Below, piece after piece: positions 35,279-48,700 of a stretch of DNA of 64,000 bases (the stretch's first letter is position 1; each line of letters opens with the position of its first letter). Made by a program: the position numbers and the translations under genes. The notes beneath the pieces were generated by a model. It searched no databases and had not been told where the DNA came from. It saw only the letters and a program-made list of their open reading frames with translations. The DNA comes from Sternotherus odoratus (Eukaryota; Chordata; Testudines; Kinosternidae): contig JAVMKO010000003.1 of assembly GCA_032164245.1 (NCBI GenBank), positions 35,773,390-35,837,389 on the forward strand, in the 5' to 3' direction.

Positions 35279-35772
35279 CTGTTTTATATACTCAAAGCAG
35301 GATGGAAAGGGAAGTTCTGTGAATCAGGTCCCAAGCGTCTCTTTAAAATTAGGTAGGTTAGTACATTCCAGGTAACAAAAAATTACAGTGAACATTCAAT
35401 ATCTGGAATGCATATAATATACAAGTACCATTATATTACATTTATGAAGCGGTTTAGGACAGTAATTTTTTTTCCAGAATAAGCATAAAAAAAGTTACAA
35501 GTTGGTTCACAATAACTTTAGGTACAATGTTATTAAAATACACTGATGTTAGTCAAAAATATTTTACTATTTACATGTACACTGTATAAACCTTAACAAT
35601 AAGAATATGCTCATTTTAGGAAGCTTTAAATGAATATTTCGGCAGATTGGCCCATGTTAGGTGTAGTGCTACCCGTTTTGGTCATCACAACCTGAAACTA
35701 CTGGATACACGGTATTGTAACTTGTTCTTCACTAGAGTGTTTACACTTTCTACTGGGTATTAAAGCATTTCA

Positions 35773-35981
35773 TTAAAAAGAACTAGTTTTATTTCCACTG
35801 TGTTTTATTTTCTTAAATCCTACTCCAAGTAGTTCGGGGCACTCTGCTTGTTCTTGTGCAATTTGGTTGCATTTCCTAATAAGACTGTAATTCATTTCAT
35901 CAGTGATCACACTATCTTGTTTGTAGTCAGGATGGTTTGCAATAAACTCCCTCATCCACCGAGCAACTGTCATTAATTCTC
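35773..35981 (-). CDS. GCLC: GCLC last coding exon
   Basis: Acceptor ctcctttcag. Encodes residues about 570-637 ([20 protein letters not shown] ... NKTSSF) and a stop at 35773-35775. The C-terminal residue is Phe, where human GCLC has Asn. Confidence 0.97.
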
Positions 35982-36748
35982 CTGAAAGGAGAAAAACAAA
36001 TTAAAATAATATAGGTATTATACAGTGCATTTAGCATCTGCTTTATTTAATATTACATACCTGCAAGTATTTCTAATTACATACCCACTTCATATTCATG
36101 AGCACCACAGATGCTTCATAGTAAAGTCTAGCCACATTAAAAAAAAAAAAAAATGAATTCACTACAGATGCATCTTGAAGGACATGCACCAAGCACTCTC
36201 CAGACACAGACACCAGAAGTCACGCTTATCTAGAACAATCGATAGCCTAGAAGTTTTACTTTCAAAGTTTCAGAAGTAAAATGTCAGGACACGTTTATGA
36301 GCCTGCACAACAGAAACTATACCAGAACCTAAAAAAATCAGAATGCATCAACGGGAATAGCAGACAATTTAAGGCAGCAATTCTCAAAGTCTCACATAAC
36401 AGCATACAGGAACTCCTCAGTCTTGTAGTTATGTTCCTGAAAAATGCGACTTTAAGCGAAACGATGTTAAGTGAATCCAATTTCCTCATAAGAATTAATG
36501 TACAACGAGGGAGTTAGGTTCCAGGGAAAAAAATTTTCACCACACAAAAGACTATGTATATTTGTGTGTGTGTGTGTGTGTGTGTGTGTATACACACACT
36601 TGTAGAGTGAGAGAGTTGGGCTCAGCCAATTGCTAGTTCATTTAGCAGTAAGGCATTCCCTAGGAAATATCCAACCCTCTGACTCCACCTCAACCAAGCT
36701 TCACAATTATCATCACTTGTACTAGTATTAAATTGTGTTTAAAAAGGT

Positions 36749-36794
<46 letters not shown>

Positions 36795-39700
36795 TGTGTG
36801 TGTATATATATCTATGAGAGAGAGATTCCTCCAAGTATGCTGACTCTTAAGTTCACTACCTTGTTAATTAGATCAGCTTTCAGAGATCAGCTGCTGCCAG
36901 CCAGCTACCTCCGTGTCTCCCCTGTTCTATGGAAGATGGGGTAAGTGGGGTGCAGGAGCAGGGGGGAAGGCGACATCCTGACATTAGCCCCCCTTTCACC
37001 CCACCCAGCAGGCAGGAGTCTCAGGGAGCAGCTCCAAGGCAGAGGGCAGGAGCAGCACATGGAAGTGGAGGGAGGTGGGAGGGACAGCTGAACTGCTGGC
37101 AATTGATAGCTTGCTGAGCAGCTGCTGCACAGGGAACTTAGGAGAGTGGGGAGCTGATGGGGGGCTGCCAGTCCAACCTGGTTCCAACCACCAGCTAGCT
37201 GCAACGGGCTGCTCTTCCTGCAAGCGTTGGACAAAGCAAGCAGCTGCCAAACAACGTCAGAAGGGAGCATTGCACAACTTTAAACAAGCATGTTCCCTAA
37301 TTGATCAGCAATGAAACAACATTAACCAGGATGACTAAGTGAGGAGTTCCTGTATTTTAATAGAGAAATTATCTTACAGACCAAGTGTGATTGCAGATAG
37401 TTTGACATCTCTACAGTAATTGTGCATATTGAAAAATCAAGATATTAAAAATATTAGTCTTTTTAATACAATTTAGCTGCTAGAAACAAGCAGACCCACC
37501 GGTATGGCTCTGTCTGTATTAGATATTTCCTCAGCTTTCCCACTTGTACAGTTCCATTAGTTGGAGCACTAAGCTCGACAAGATCCTAGCACTATTAACA
37601 CCATTGTCAAACTATACCAGAGCAGGGCTAGATGACAGTGGCTAAGGTACCAATTTTTAATCTATGCTAGTGCTCATGATGTTGCTACCTCTGGTGGAAC
37701 TGCACCAGTGGCAGCAATAGTAGGAAATTTAAGGAAGACTGTCTAGCATAGACAACATTAACAGCCAGACAGCTGCCCATGGACCACAGTTCAGGAACTT
37801 CTAACCCATAGGACCCTAAAGAGGTACTGGGAACAACTAGGAAATTCCAGAGCTTGTGCCTAAAAAACAGCCAAGACATGTTAAGACACATCTAATGTTT
37901 TTTCAGTTATATATTTAAATTTTTGGACATAATATGAAACATTCAGTGTCATTTCAGTATCAAGAACACCCAAATTCTAGAATCATAGAAAAACAGAACT
38001 GGAAGGAACCAGTCATCTATTCCGGTCCACTGCACTGAGGCAGGACTAAGTGTTGTCTAGATGAGGGATTCTCAAACTGGGGGTTGCGACCCTACGGGGA
38101 GGTCACAGAGTGATTCCCAGGGGGTCACGAGCTCCCATTCCATTCGGCAGCATTTCTGCAGATGCTCCAAAAGCTGGAGTGTCTGCTGAAAGGCCGCTGT
38201 GTGGAACATGTCCACTTTCGGCGGCATGCTGCATGTCCGCCGAAATCGGAAGCGTTCAATTTGGTGGCAATTCAGCGGACATATCCCAGGGTCGCAGCAC
38301 ATGTAGAACAGCAAGAAGGGGGAAGTTTGAGAACCCCTGGTCTAGACCATGCTTGACATGTATTTCTTAAAAACCTCCAATGACCGAGATTACACAACCT
38401 ACCTAGGTAATATGTTTTAGAGCTTAACTACAAGGACAGGAAAAGATTTTCCTGCTGTCTAACCTAAATCTCCCTCGGAGCAATTTAAGTCCATTGCTTC
38501 TTGTCCTGTCCTCCGTGGATAAGGAGAACAATTTATCACCCTCCTCTTAACTACTTTTTACGTACTTGAAGACTGTCATAAGAGTTTATTACACAAGCTG
38601 ATGTTAGTAGCACTTTGGACTTAGAGACCAGGAGAGTAAGATGAATGGAATTGTGTAGCGGGGTGGTCACCCAGTCCAGCCCGGAAGGGTTAAAACAGCC
38701 CTGCAGGGGGCTGTGGCTGGGGAAAGCAGCAAGCCTAGGTTGATTGGGGAAGTAGACCCAGGTGGGACACGCCCCAATCAGGCCACAGTAGGCCCTTATA
38801 AAAGGGCAGCTAGTTTGGAGCTAGGGCAATCTCTCTCCAGGCTGGGAGGGAGCAGGGCCTGGTGCAGAAAGATTAATAATATTCAGAGCTGCTACAGTAG
38901 ATTATGTCTACATTACATTAGAAATTATCTAAAACATTTGTTTAAATGTCATACAGTGGGGGGAGGGGCGTCAGGAAATTCACGGTCAAGTTTCTTTGCA
39001 CCCAACATATAAATATTAATCATACCAGAGGCTCTCTTTTTAATTAACTTCAGGTAGTTCAGAATGGTGCATCTTGTATCCACATCCACTTCCATGTTTT
39101 CGAGGTAAGAGTTTAGAATTGGGAGTAAGCCAGGAAAGACCCCTTCCTGCAAGAAACACATGACCAGTATAAACTCACTTGACTTAATTTCTAAACAAGG
39201 AAAACAGTTCAGTGTTCCAAATATCAACTAACACCACACCTTCCCATTGATGATTGTATCTATGCTCATCAAGGTGTACTCTTCTGCATCTGTTTCTTTC
39301 CCATTTTGGGCTGGGCCACATCCATCTACAACAGTATTTCCACCTTATCAAAGAAGAAGGGGGAAAAGCAAAACAATTAACTTTGTGCATCTCTTGAACT
39401 GGTCCTTAGCAAGTAATCTGAAAGCAGGAGTGCAGTACCTTTACAAATATCTTTTCTGAAATAAAACATTCCCTGACGAACAGCATCTCGTTTCTGGGCT
39501 ACCTTCATATTTTCGTCAACCTAGTAAGGGAAAAATCCCAAAAGGTTATTTATCTTATGCTAGAAAATGGGCACTTTAGCTACCAAAGTGTTTTGGTCTT
39601 GGAAGTTAGAATTTCTAGATATAATTCTCATTAATTTCACTGCACTAGAGCCAGTTAAGTCCAACCTACAGACAAAGCTTTATTTCATTTCTCAGAGGTG

Positions 39701-42700
39701 AGCACTCTGTACAGAACCACGGAGCTCCTCATTCATGAAAGTATAGTTAGCTGGTCAGTAAGTCTCATCAGTAGAATGGCATTGGCATGAACAACTTGTG
39801 ATTTTAGATACAAGCCGTGTCAGCTGTAAACTGAAACAGAGGAACATGTCTTGTCAAGCAATCGTCTTTAGATATGTAGGTGTAATTAAATCAGTACAAT
39901 TGGAATAAGAGGTTATGAATTATTTTTTCTAAAATTGGCTTTTCCTGGTTCATATTCTTCAGCTGCCCCCCGGGGCTGAAGCAGTGGCTCTGCCTTTTAG
40001 TCAACTCCCCTCACTCCCCGGGTATTTTTAGTAAAAGTCAGGGACCGATCACGGATTTCTATGAATTTGTATTGCCTGCCACTTGCCTGTGACTTTTACT
40101 AAACATACCCATGACAAAATCTTAACTTTATGAATAAAGCCAACTAAAATGTTGAAAGTTTTAAAATCTTAGCCTCTGAATAGCTTCCGGGCAGATTATG
40201 CCCAAATTCTTCAATCAATACATGCATTGGGGAGTTAGTAGTAGTTCACTTTCAAGCAGCTAACGTTACTGTAGCCTCTGGAAAAAGGAAGAGGATTTGC
40301 TACATTAAGTTTGTCTTCTCTTGTCTCAATGTGATGCAAAAAACTTTCAGCAAAATTAAGTGATTTTTTTTTTAAAAGGACAGTAGGAGAAAAATCTTTT
40401 GTCCTCTTACTTATTTTATGATATCTTTTACTAATCAGTTTAGATAAACATATCTCAAGGCTGTTTTCAAAGATTAAAAGCATTTTAGGTGGCTAAAGTA
40501 TAATTCAACATGACCCCAAAATAGAGATCAATTCAAGATTAGCTCCATAACATCCTTGTTCTTAGAAGTAACAAAGACAAGTTATGAAGATCCAGTAATT
40601 CTCTGTTGTGATGTCTGCCAAATTGCTCAGATCTAGGTCTAGGTTCACTCTATGTTTGATCAGTTTTGTAGTCATAACTGGCTTTCATTAACTAATGTTG
40701 TTGCCCAAGATTTATTAGGCACTTAATGTGTTGGGTTGTGCAGTATATATTGCTGGCTTGCATAGTACTTGTTTGTTTCTCTCTGCATAAAACTGCATAC
40801 CCATGCTATTGGATAATTTTTAATGTCAGTGTTTGATGCAAGATTTCTTTCTGCTCTTTATTTGTGAAAACTGTATCCAGACACCATAAAGAGAAAGTTT
40901 CTCCTTTCAAGTCTGAAGTGAAGACTTCAAAAACAGAACAGTGAAATGTTTAATTAAAAAAATAATTAAAGTGATAGAATATTAACACAAGCAATAAAAT
41001 GTTAATATACATTAGGCAGGGCTGGTAGCCTAACACTTCCAATTGGAAGGCCCACTGTTTTTCAGCTGCTTATGCTTTTAGTAAATGTTTGGGGTGAGAT
41101 TTTCCATGGGAGGGGAGGGATGAATCTTTACTTTTGACCCCAGGGCCCTGAAACCTGTTTTTAAGGGCTTAGGTGTGTGATACAGATCACTTATCCTTGA
41201 TCCCTTTTTATGGTATATGCAGGGCTTCTATTTTGGGAGGTTTATTAATATCATTTTCAAGGTTTATTTATAAGCATTTTTTGAGTTTTACGTAGATGTC
41301 AAAAATATCAGGGCTCTCTCTTTCTGTATATTATACTGTAACGTTCCCTCAAACATTTTAACCTACCACTGTTTCAAGTAGCACAAAATTAAAAGCACTA
41401 GGGAATCTTGAGTGCAAGAGCAGGGTCTCACAGACCAAATAGCATGCTTAGAAATCACACTGCCGTAGTCTGCATTACTGCTCCATGTAGACAAATAACA
41501 ATTAACAGTGTTTTTCTAGTGTTTATTGGATAAGCAAACACTTTTTTCTTTTACCTTGTAGATGTTTTACCAGTGTTTATTGGTTAAAGATGAAAAGCAG
41601 CAGCCCTAGGTATACACAAACAAACCAGAGCAGCTAGGAGAAGGGAGTTTTCAGTGAGGAGCCTTAGCTCTGGGATGAGCTTTTCTCTTGGACCTAATTA
41701 GTCCCAAGTCTCCTGACCTTGGAGCACATTGCAAGATGCATGTATACATTTGGGCTGCTGCAGAGAGTTTGCCCTGTAGGGAAAATCAGCTCTGTAGGGG
41801 AGAAGGGAGTGTGGCACTCTATGGACAATCTAATTTTGTTTTTTTGTCAATTACAGGAGAGGTGCCTAAGGCCTTGTGTATCTATATCTATATCTATAAC
41901 TAGCGAAAATACCCGGCGTTGCTCGGGTCAGTCGGAGGTGGGGAGGGGGCAGAGAGCTGAGCGAGTGCGGGGTCCGTTGGAGGGGGCAGAGAGCAAACCC
42001 GACACCCCCACCTCACCACTCCCGACCAAACCCGACACCCCCACCTCACCCCCCCACCCAAACACCCCCACATCACCCCCTACCAACCCAAACACCCCCG
42101 ACCAACACCCACACCTCACCCCCCGTAGACCAAACCTGACACACCCACCTCACTTCCCCCCGTGAGAACTTGGGTCCGTCGGAGGTGGGGAGGGGGCAGA
42201 GAGCTGAGGGATTCCGGGGTCCGTTGGAGGGGGGAGAGGACAGAGAGCTGAGCGAGTGCGGTGTCTGTTGGAGGGGGCATTATGACATCATAACTATGTC
42301 ACAGAGAACAGCAGCTGCCCGGCTGATGTGATTGGCCTTTAAATAATTTCACCCCTTGGGGGCATCAGAGGTGAGATTTGAAAAATTTTCGACTCTTACC
42401 CTGATTAGGACCCCAAGACCTCTAACTGTACCAAATTTCAAGTCTCTAGCTCAAACGGTGTGGAAGGAGAAAGGGCAAATACATACACACACGCATACAC
42501 CATTTGCCTTTAGATAGATAGATAGATAGATAGATACTAGCATAAGTGCCCGGCGTTGCTCGGGTCAGTCGGAGGTGGGGAGGGGGCAGACAGTTGACAC
42601 CCCCTGACCAACCCCAACACCCACCCCTCACCCACCCTGACACCTTCCCACCCCCCTTGACCAACCCCAACACCCCCCGGCTCACTTACCCCCCGACCAA

Positions 42701-45700
42701 ACCCGACACCCCCACCTGACCCCCCCCGACCAAACCCGACACCCCCACCTGACCCCCCCCGACCGAACAGTGTATTTAATGATCTGTGTGCTACATAGTG
42801 CACCGTGAGCAGGGGGGGGGGGGGGTGTCGGGTTTGGTCTGGGGGGGTGGGAAGGTGTCGGGGTGGGTGAGGGGTGAGGTGTGGGTGTTGGGGTTGGTCA
42901 GGGGGTGTTGCGGTTGGGGTGTCAGGTTTGCTTGGGGGGATGAGGTAGGGGTGTCGGGTTTGGTCTGGGGGGGGTGGGAAGGTGTCGGGGTGAGGTGTGG
43001 GTGTTCGGGTTGGTCAGGGGGTGTCGGGTTTGCTTGGGGGGGTGAGGTGGGGGTGTCGGGTTTGCTCGGGGGGGTGAGTGAGCCGGGGGGTGTCGGGTTT
43101 GGTCTGGGGGTGTCGGGTTCTGTCGGGGGGTGAGGTGGGGGGTGTCGGGTTCGGTCGGGGGGGTAAGTGAGCCGGGGGGTGTCGGGTTTGGTCTGGGGGG
43201 GTGGGAAGTTGTCGGGGTGGGTGAGGTGTGGGTGTTGGAGTTGGTCAGGGGGTGTCGGGTTCGGTCGGGGGGTAAGTGAGCCAGGGGGTGTCGGGTTTGA
43301 TCTGGGGGGGTGGGAAGGTGTCGGGGTGGGTGAGGGGTGAGGTGTGGGTGTTGGTCAGGGGGTGTTGCGGTTGGTGGGGGTGTGAGGTGGGGATGTCGGG
43401 TTCGGTCTGGGGGTAAGTGAGCCGGGGGGTGTCGGGTTTGGTCTGGGGGTGTTGCGATTGGTGGGGGGGTCAGGTGGGGGTGTCGGGTTCGGTCGGGGGG
43501 GGTGAGGTGGGGGTGTCGGGTTCGGTCGGGGGGTAAGTGAGCCGGGGGGGGAGGTGTCGGGTTTGGTCTGGGCACCCACCCCGACACCTTCCCCCCCCCC
43601 CACAGACCAAACCCAACACCCACACCTCACCCCTCACCCACCCCGACACCTTCCCACCCACCCAGACCAACCCCGACACCCCCCGGCTCACTTACCCCCT
43701 GACCAAACCCAAGTGAGCCGGGGGGTGTTGGGTTTGGTCTGGGTGGGTGGGAAGGTGTCGGGGTGGGTGAGGGGTGAGGTGTGGGTGTTGGGTTTGGTCT
43801 GGGGGGGGGGGGGGGGAAGGTGTCGGGGTGGGTGCCCAGACCAAACCCGACACCCCCCCCCTCCCGGCTCACTTACCCCCCGACCAAACCCGACACCGCC
43901 ACCTCACCCCCCCACCAACCGCAACACCCCCTGACCAACCGCAACACCCACACCTCACCCCTCACCCACCCCGACATCTTCCCACCCCCGAAACCTGAAA
44001 CCCCCACCTCACCCCCCGACCGAATCCGACACCCCCACCTCACTTACCGTCCCACCAAACCCAACTGGGATCCGTCGCAGGAGGGGAGGGGGCCCAGAGC
44101 CGAGGGATTCCGGGGACCTTCGCAGGTGGGGGGGGCACAGGGCTGATGTAGTCCGGGGTTCCGTTGGGGAGGTGGGAGGGGCAGAGAACTGAGGGATCTC
44201 CGGGGTTCCGTTGGGGAGGTGGGAGGGGCAGAGAACTGAGGGATCTCCGGGGTTCCGTTGGAGGAGGGAGGGGTGAGCTGAGCGAGTGAGGTGTCTGTTG
44301 GAGGGGGGTATTATGACATCATCACCACCTAACTGCCCAGTTGATGTGATTGGCCCTGAAAGACTTTCACCCCTGGGGGGCGTCAGAGGTGAGATCCGAA
44401 AATTTTTCGACCCTTACCAGCATCTAGACCCCAAGATCCCTCACTGTACCAAAATTCAAGTCTCTGGCTCAAACGGTGCGGGAGGACTTCGCAGTCATAC
44501 GTACATACATACATACACACATACATACACCACTTGACTTTTATATATATATAGATTAATTAAAACGATGCATATCCCTGTTAATATTGTACAGGGTATT
44601 AATGGTGCATCTGATCTTAGGAAAGACGACCACATTTTCACAGGAAAAATAATTTGTATTTATATATTCAAACAACCCATTTAAAGATATTTTTGTTTTG
44701 ACTTTTCACCTAATTCATCTATACAGCATGTGGAGTTAAACTGTATTAATCTATATTTCATCATCAGTCCTGTCCCCCATATACACACACAGATTTGATC
44801 TAGATGAAGAGGGATTTAGTGATTCAGAAATACTGTCCTTACACTTTCACTGAAAAACACTAGACTTTCTAAGTAGCTTACAGATGTAAAAATTAAAGTG
44901 TACTGCATCGCTCTTACCTTGGACAAAGGAATGAGAAAATCCAGTTTATATGACAGAATCACTCTGGTTAACAATACCACAAACACAACATATGCAGAGT
45001 TTTCAAAGTCCGTTAACTGAACCTAGACATTAAAAAAATTAAAGTGAGTTTAGTGGAATAGGATTGATAAACAAAAATAAATAGCTGCACAGCAAGTTTA
45101 CGCAGTTTGGGTCAATTTTTCAAACAGGTGTTTGTAAAAGGGAGAACACACTTCTGCATGCCCAGAGATGTGGTCTGGATGCTCAAATTCCTAATTAAAG
45201 ATCTAAGTCAGGTGTATGCCAAAATACACATGCACATCTGTAAACTGAACCTTCTAAAACAAAACCACAGTCCTGCACTTAAAAGGATGGCTAATCATAC
45301 AAAGAGTCAGAACCCACAGGTTATTAAAAGTCTTAAAGTTTTTAAAGTGTTACTCTAGAGAACTAAGACAAGACACCTATAAAATACAAGCACACATGAA
45401 ACAGAGGGGAATGAACCAAGATTTGTTTAGTTCTGACAGAAGCACAAAAGAAGCAAGACCACCAGAAACTCAATACAGTGAAACCTCGATATAACGGACT
45501 AATTCGGGCGAGGGGGTGTCCGTTAAAACCGAAAGTCCGTTATTTAATAATTTTTTTAAATTATTAAATAACGGACTTTCGGGTGACAACGGACACCCCC
45601 CCCCGCCCGAATTAGTCCGTTATATGGAGTCAGCCCACCCCACCCCCTCCCCCCCCCGCCCGGCTCCCCGCTGCGGGGAGCCGGGCGGGGGGGTTGACAG

Positions 45701-48700
45701 CTCCCGCCTGGCTTCCCGCTGCGGGGAGCCGGGCGGGAGCTCTCAACCCTCCCCGTCCGGCTCCCCGCTGCGAGGAGCCGGGCGGGGGGGTTGACAGCTC
45801 CCGCTCGGCTCCCCCCAGCGGGAAGCCCGGCGGGAGCTGTCAACCCCCCCGCCCGGCTCCCCGCAGCGGGAAGCCCGGCGGGAGCTGTCAAACCCCCCGC
45901 CCGGCTCCCCGCAGCGGGAAGCCCGGCGGGAGCTGTCAAACCCCCCGCCGGGCTTCCCGCTGCGGGGAGCCGAGCGGAGGCTCTCAAACGCCCCCCTGCC
46001 TGGCTCGCCGTTGCGGGGAGCCGGGCGGGGGGGTTGACAGCTCCCGCTCGGCTCCCCCCAGCGGGGAGCCGGGCGGGAGCTCTCAAACCCCCCCCCCCCC
46101 CGCCCGGCTTCCCATTGTGGGGAGCCGGGCGGGGGGAGGGGGGGTTGACAGCTCCTGCCCGGCTCCCCGCAGCGGGAAGCCCGGCGGGAGCTCTCAAACC
46201 CCCCGCCCGGCTTCCCGCTGCGGGGAGCCGAGCGGGGGCTCGCAAACGCCCCCCCCCCCCGCCCGGCTCCCTGTTGCGGGGAGCCGGGCGGGGGGCTTGA
46301 CAGCTCCCGCCCGGCTCCCCGCAGAGGGGAGCCGGGCGGGAGCTGTCAGCCCACCCGCCCGGCTCCCCGTTGCGGGGAGCCGGGCGGGGGGCGGGGGGTT
46401 TTGACAGCTCCCGCAGGGGTCCCCGCTGGGGAGCTGGGCGGGAGCTGTCAACCCAGCCGGCTCCCTGCGGCGGGAGCCGGCAGCCCCCAATAACGGATTT
46501 CGGATGCATCGGAAATTTTGTCCGTTGCATCCGAAGTCCGTTAAATCGGGGTCCGTTAAATCGAGGGTTTACTGTACAACATTAAAGCCTTGTTTAGAGT
46601 TGCTTTAATATATAGGTCTGACTTTTCCCCCTCCTTTAACTCTCATTAGCGTTCTTTACTTTGCTAATGCAAATTCCCCTGCTAGTTTTAGTCCAATATT
46701 TATTGTGCATATTTGTTTAAATGCTGTTTTCCATTTCACTTCAGAAGACTAGCAATTCAGAGGGGACAAATTACACCGTACATAAAGAAGTTTTGATACT
46801 AGATAGCAGGATGCCTCGTATTTTTCCATTTGTAATGGGATATGTTGTTAAGCATATTTACTCCTTACCTCCATGGGCCTAAATTCTACTCTCCATCCAA
46901 TATCTGAATTCGGAGGAGGTGGTTTAAATCTCATTGTCTGCCAGTTTGTGGACTGAATATTCTGCAAATCACAAGTAAGATATTCTGTTACAGACAAGCA
47001 CATTTCCATAATGCATACATGTAAAAACAAAACTGGATTCTCTTCCATCTTTCAACCAACAGACATTCAAATGACCAAGAAACAGCTGAAAGAGCTGACC
47101 AAGAAACATAAAGAGGCTTAACCTATTTAATGGTGGAATGAAGAGTCATCACTCTAATTAAATTAGTCACACTGCCCATGAAATTCAATTTTGGATTACA
47201 TCTGAATAAGGCTGTGAGTTTGTCACAGAGGTCACAGCTACAGAGGACAATGTGGCTGACCCCAAGGCCGCCCAATGAGTTGGCTATAGGATCAGCTGCT
47301 GTGGCGGCCCTGGAGCCAGCCGCTCCGGCCACTTCTGGGGTGGCCCTGGGCAACTGGCCCCAGGGGCTGCCAGAGCAGCAGCAGTCCCTGTGGTGGCCCC
47401 AAAGGCTATCGGTGCAGCGCTCTCTGGAGGCCTCAGAGCAGAAGGCAGCTAGGGGCAGTCAGCCCCGGCTGCTGGAGCAGGAGCCAGCTGTTGCCTCCTG
47501 GGGCCCCCCAGAGCAGCGGCACCTCTCCCCTGGGGGAGCTAAGATTTAGTCAGGGATGTTTATAGTAAAAGTCATGGACAGGTCATGGGTGGTGAATTTT
47601 TGTTTATTGCCTATGACCTGTCCATTATTTTTACTAAAAATGCCCCTAAGCCTTACATGAGACATTATGCACACAGATTTAGTACCTTGCATCGTGACAT
47701 TAGAATTGGTATGCTAATGTACAATTCTAATTTTTTTCTTTCTTTCTGTGTGTATAAATGCATCTTACTTCTGTTCCCTTCTATGCATCCGATGAAGTGA
47801 GCTATAGCTCACGAAAGCTTATGCTGAAATAAACTAGTTAGTCTCTAAGGTGCTACAAGTATTCCTCGCTTTCTTTACAGATTTAGTAGGCCTTTTATAG
47901 CTGGTTAATACACAACAAAACACTTACATTATTAGAATAGATTACGACTCTACTGCTCAACTATTTATACAAGATACAATTTTTATCAAATGTACTACAT
48001 AACATGTAGTTGCTGTACCTGGCATAATAAAATGAGAACGCACCTGATATAAAGCTATTTTATGAAAGATTCCATATGGCATTGACAGTTTTCCTTACCT
48101 AGTTAACTACAATTTGTGCCTTTATGATCTCTACTTTTCCCCTTGCTCCTTTTCATTGCAATTACTAGTGTTGGTCTGTGTTTCAGTAGGTTTAAAGTGA
48201 GAGCTATTCTTTATCTTGAATGAGGAATGAAACATTTTATAAGTTCATAGGATAAGTGTTTTTGTCAGTGCAATATCACAAACTGTATGCTGTAAAGAAC
48301 TATTTGGAACATTTGAAACTAGCTACTTTTGTACTTAATTCCTGCCTATGCCAATACATTTTTCCAATACTCTTAGCTACGAAGTACTCAGTACTACAAG
48401 TTTAAGTGGTAAAATAGTGAGTATGTAATTATAACCACACATTCATTAAACTGGTATGAAACAAGATACAACCTCAAAATGATCAGATTCATTTGCATCA
48501 TCTAGATGTATTTTCTCTTCGAACAAAGTCAACGGGTCTCGAATAAATAAGTGTGCAATATGTTGTGCCAGAAGATGATCAATTCCTAACAACAAAATTT
48601 CAAAGATCAAATTCACCAACAGACACCAGAGACAGTAAAGTAGATCTTATTAAATGCCACGATGACTCAAGAGCCAGGAAACACCATACAGCTCGAGGCT

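Larger units (their letters stand above)
34220..35772 (-). other. GCLC: GCLC 3' untranslated region (extent inferred)
   Basis: This is the sequence after the GCLC stop codon on the minus strand. Two AATAAA poly(A) signals are present, at 35273-35278 and 34244-34249. Use of the distal one would give a 3' UTR of about 1.5 kb, similar to other vertebrate GCLC transcripts. There is no repeat inside. The end point is inferred. Confidence 0.6.

Noticed and set aside
42922..43623. 233-codon Thr/Pro/His-rich ORF resembling a mucin-like protein
   Set aside because: It is a translation of the GGGTGTCGGGTTTGGTC-type tandem unit; both strands are open.
42600..44070. CRISPR-like array of regular repeats
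   Set aside because: There are no unique spacers, repeats are imperfect and in alternating orientation, and the context is vertebrate intronic DNA.
45556..46530. 324-codon minus-strand ORF and 236-codon plus-strand ORF
   Set aside because: Both are translations of a palindromic minisatellite inside a Tigger-type MITE.
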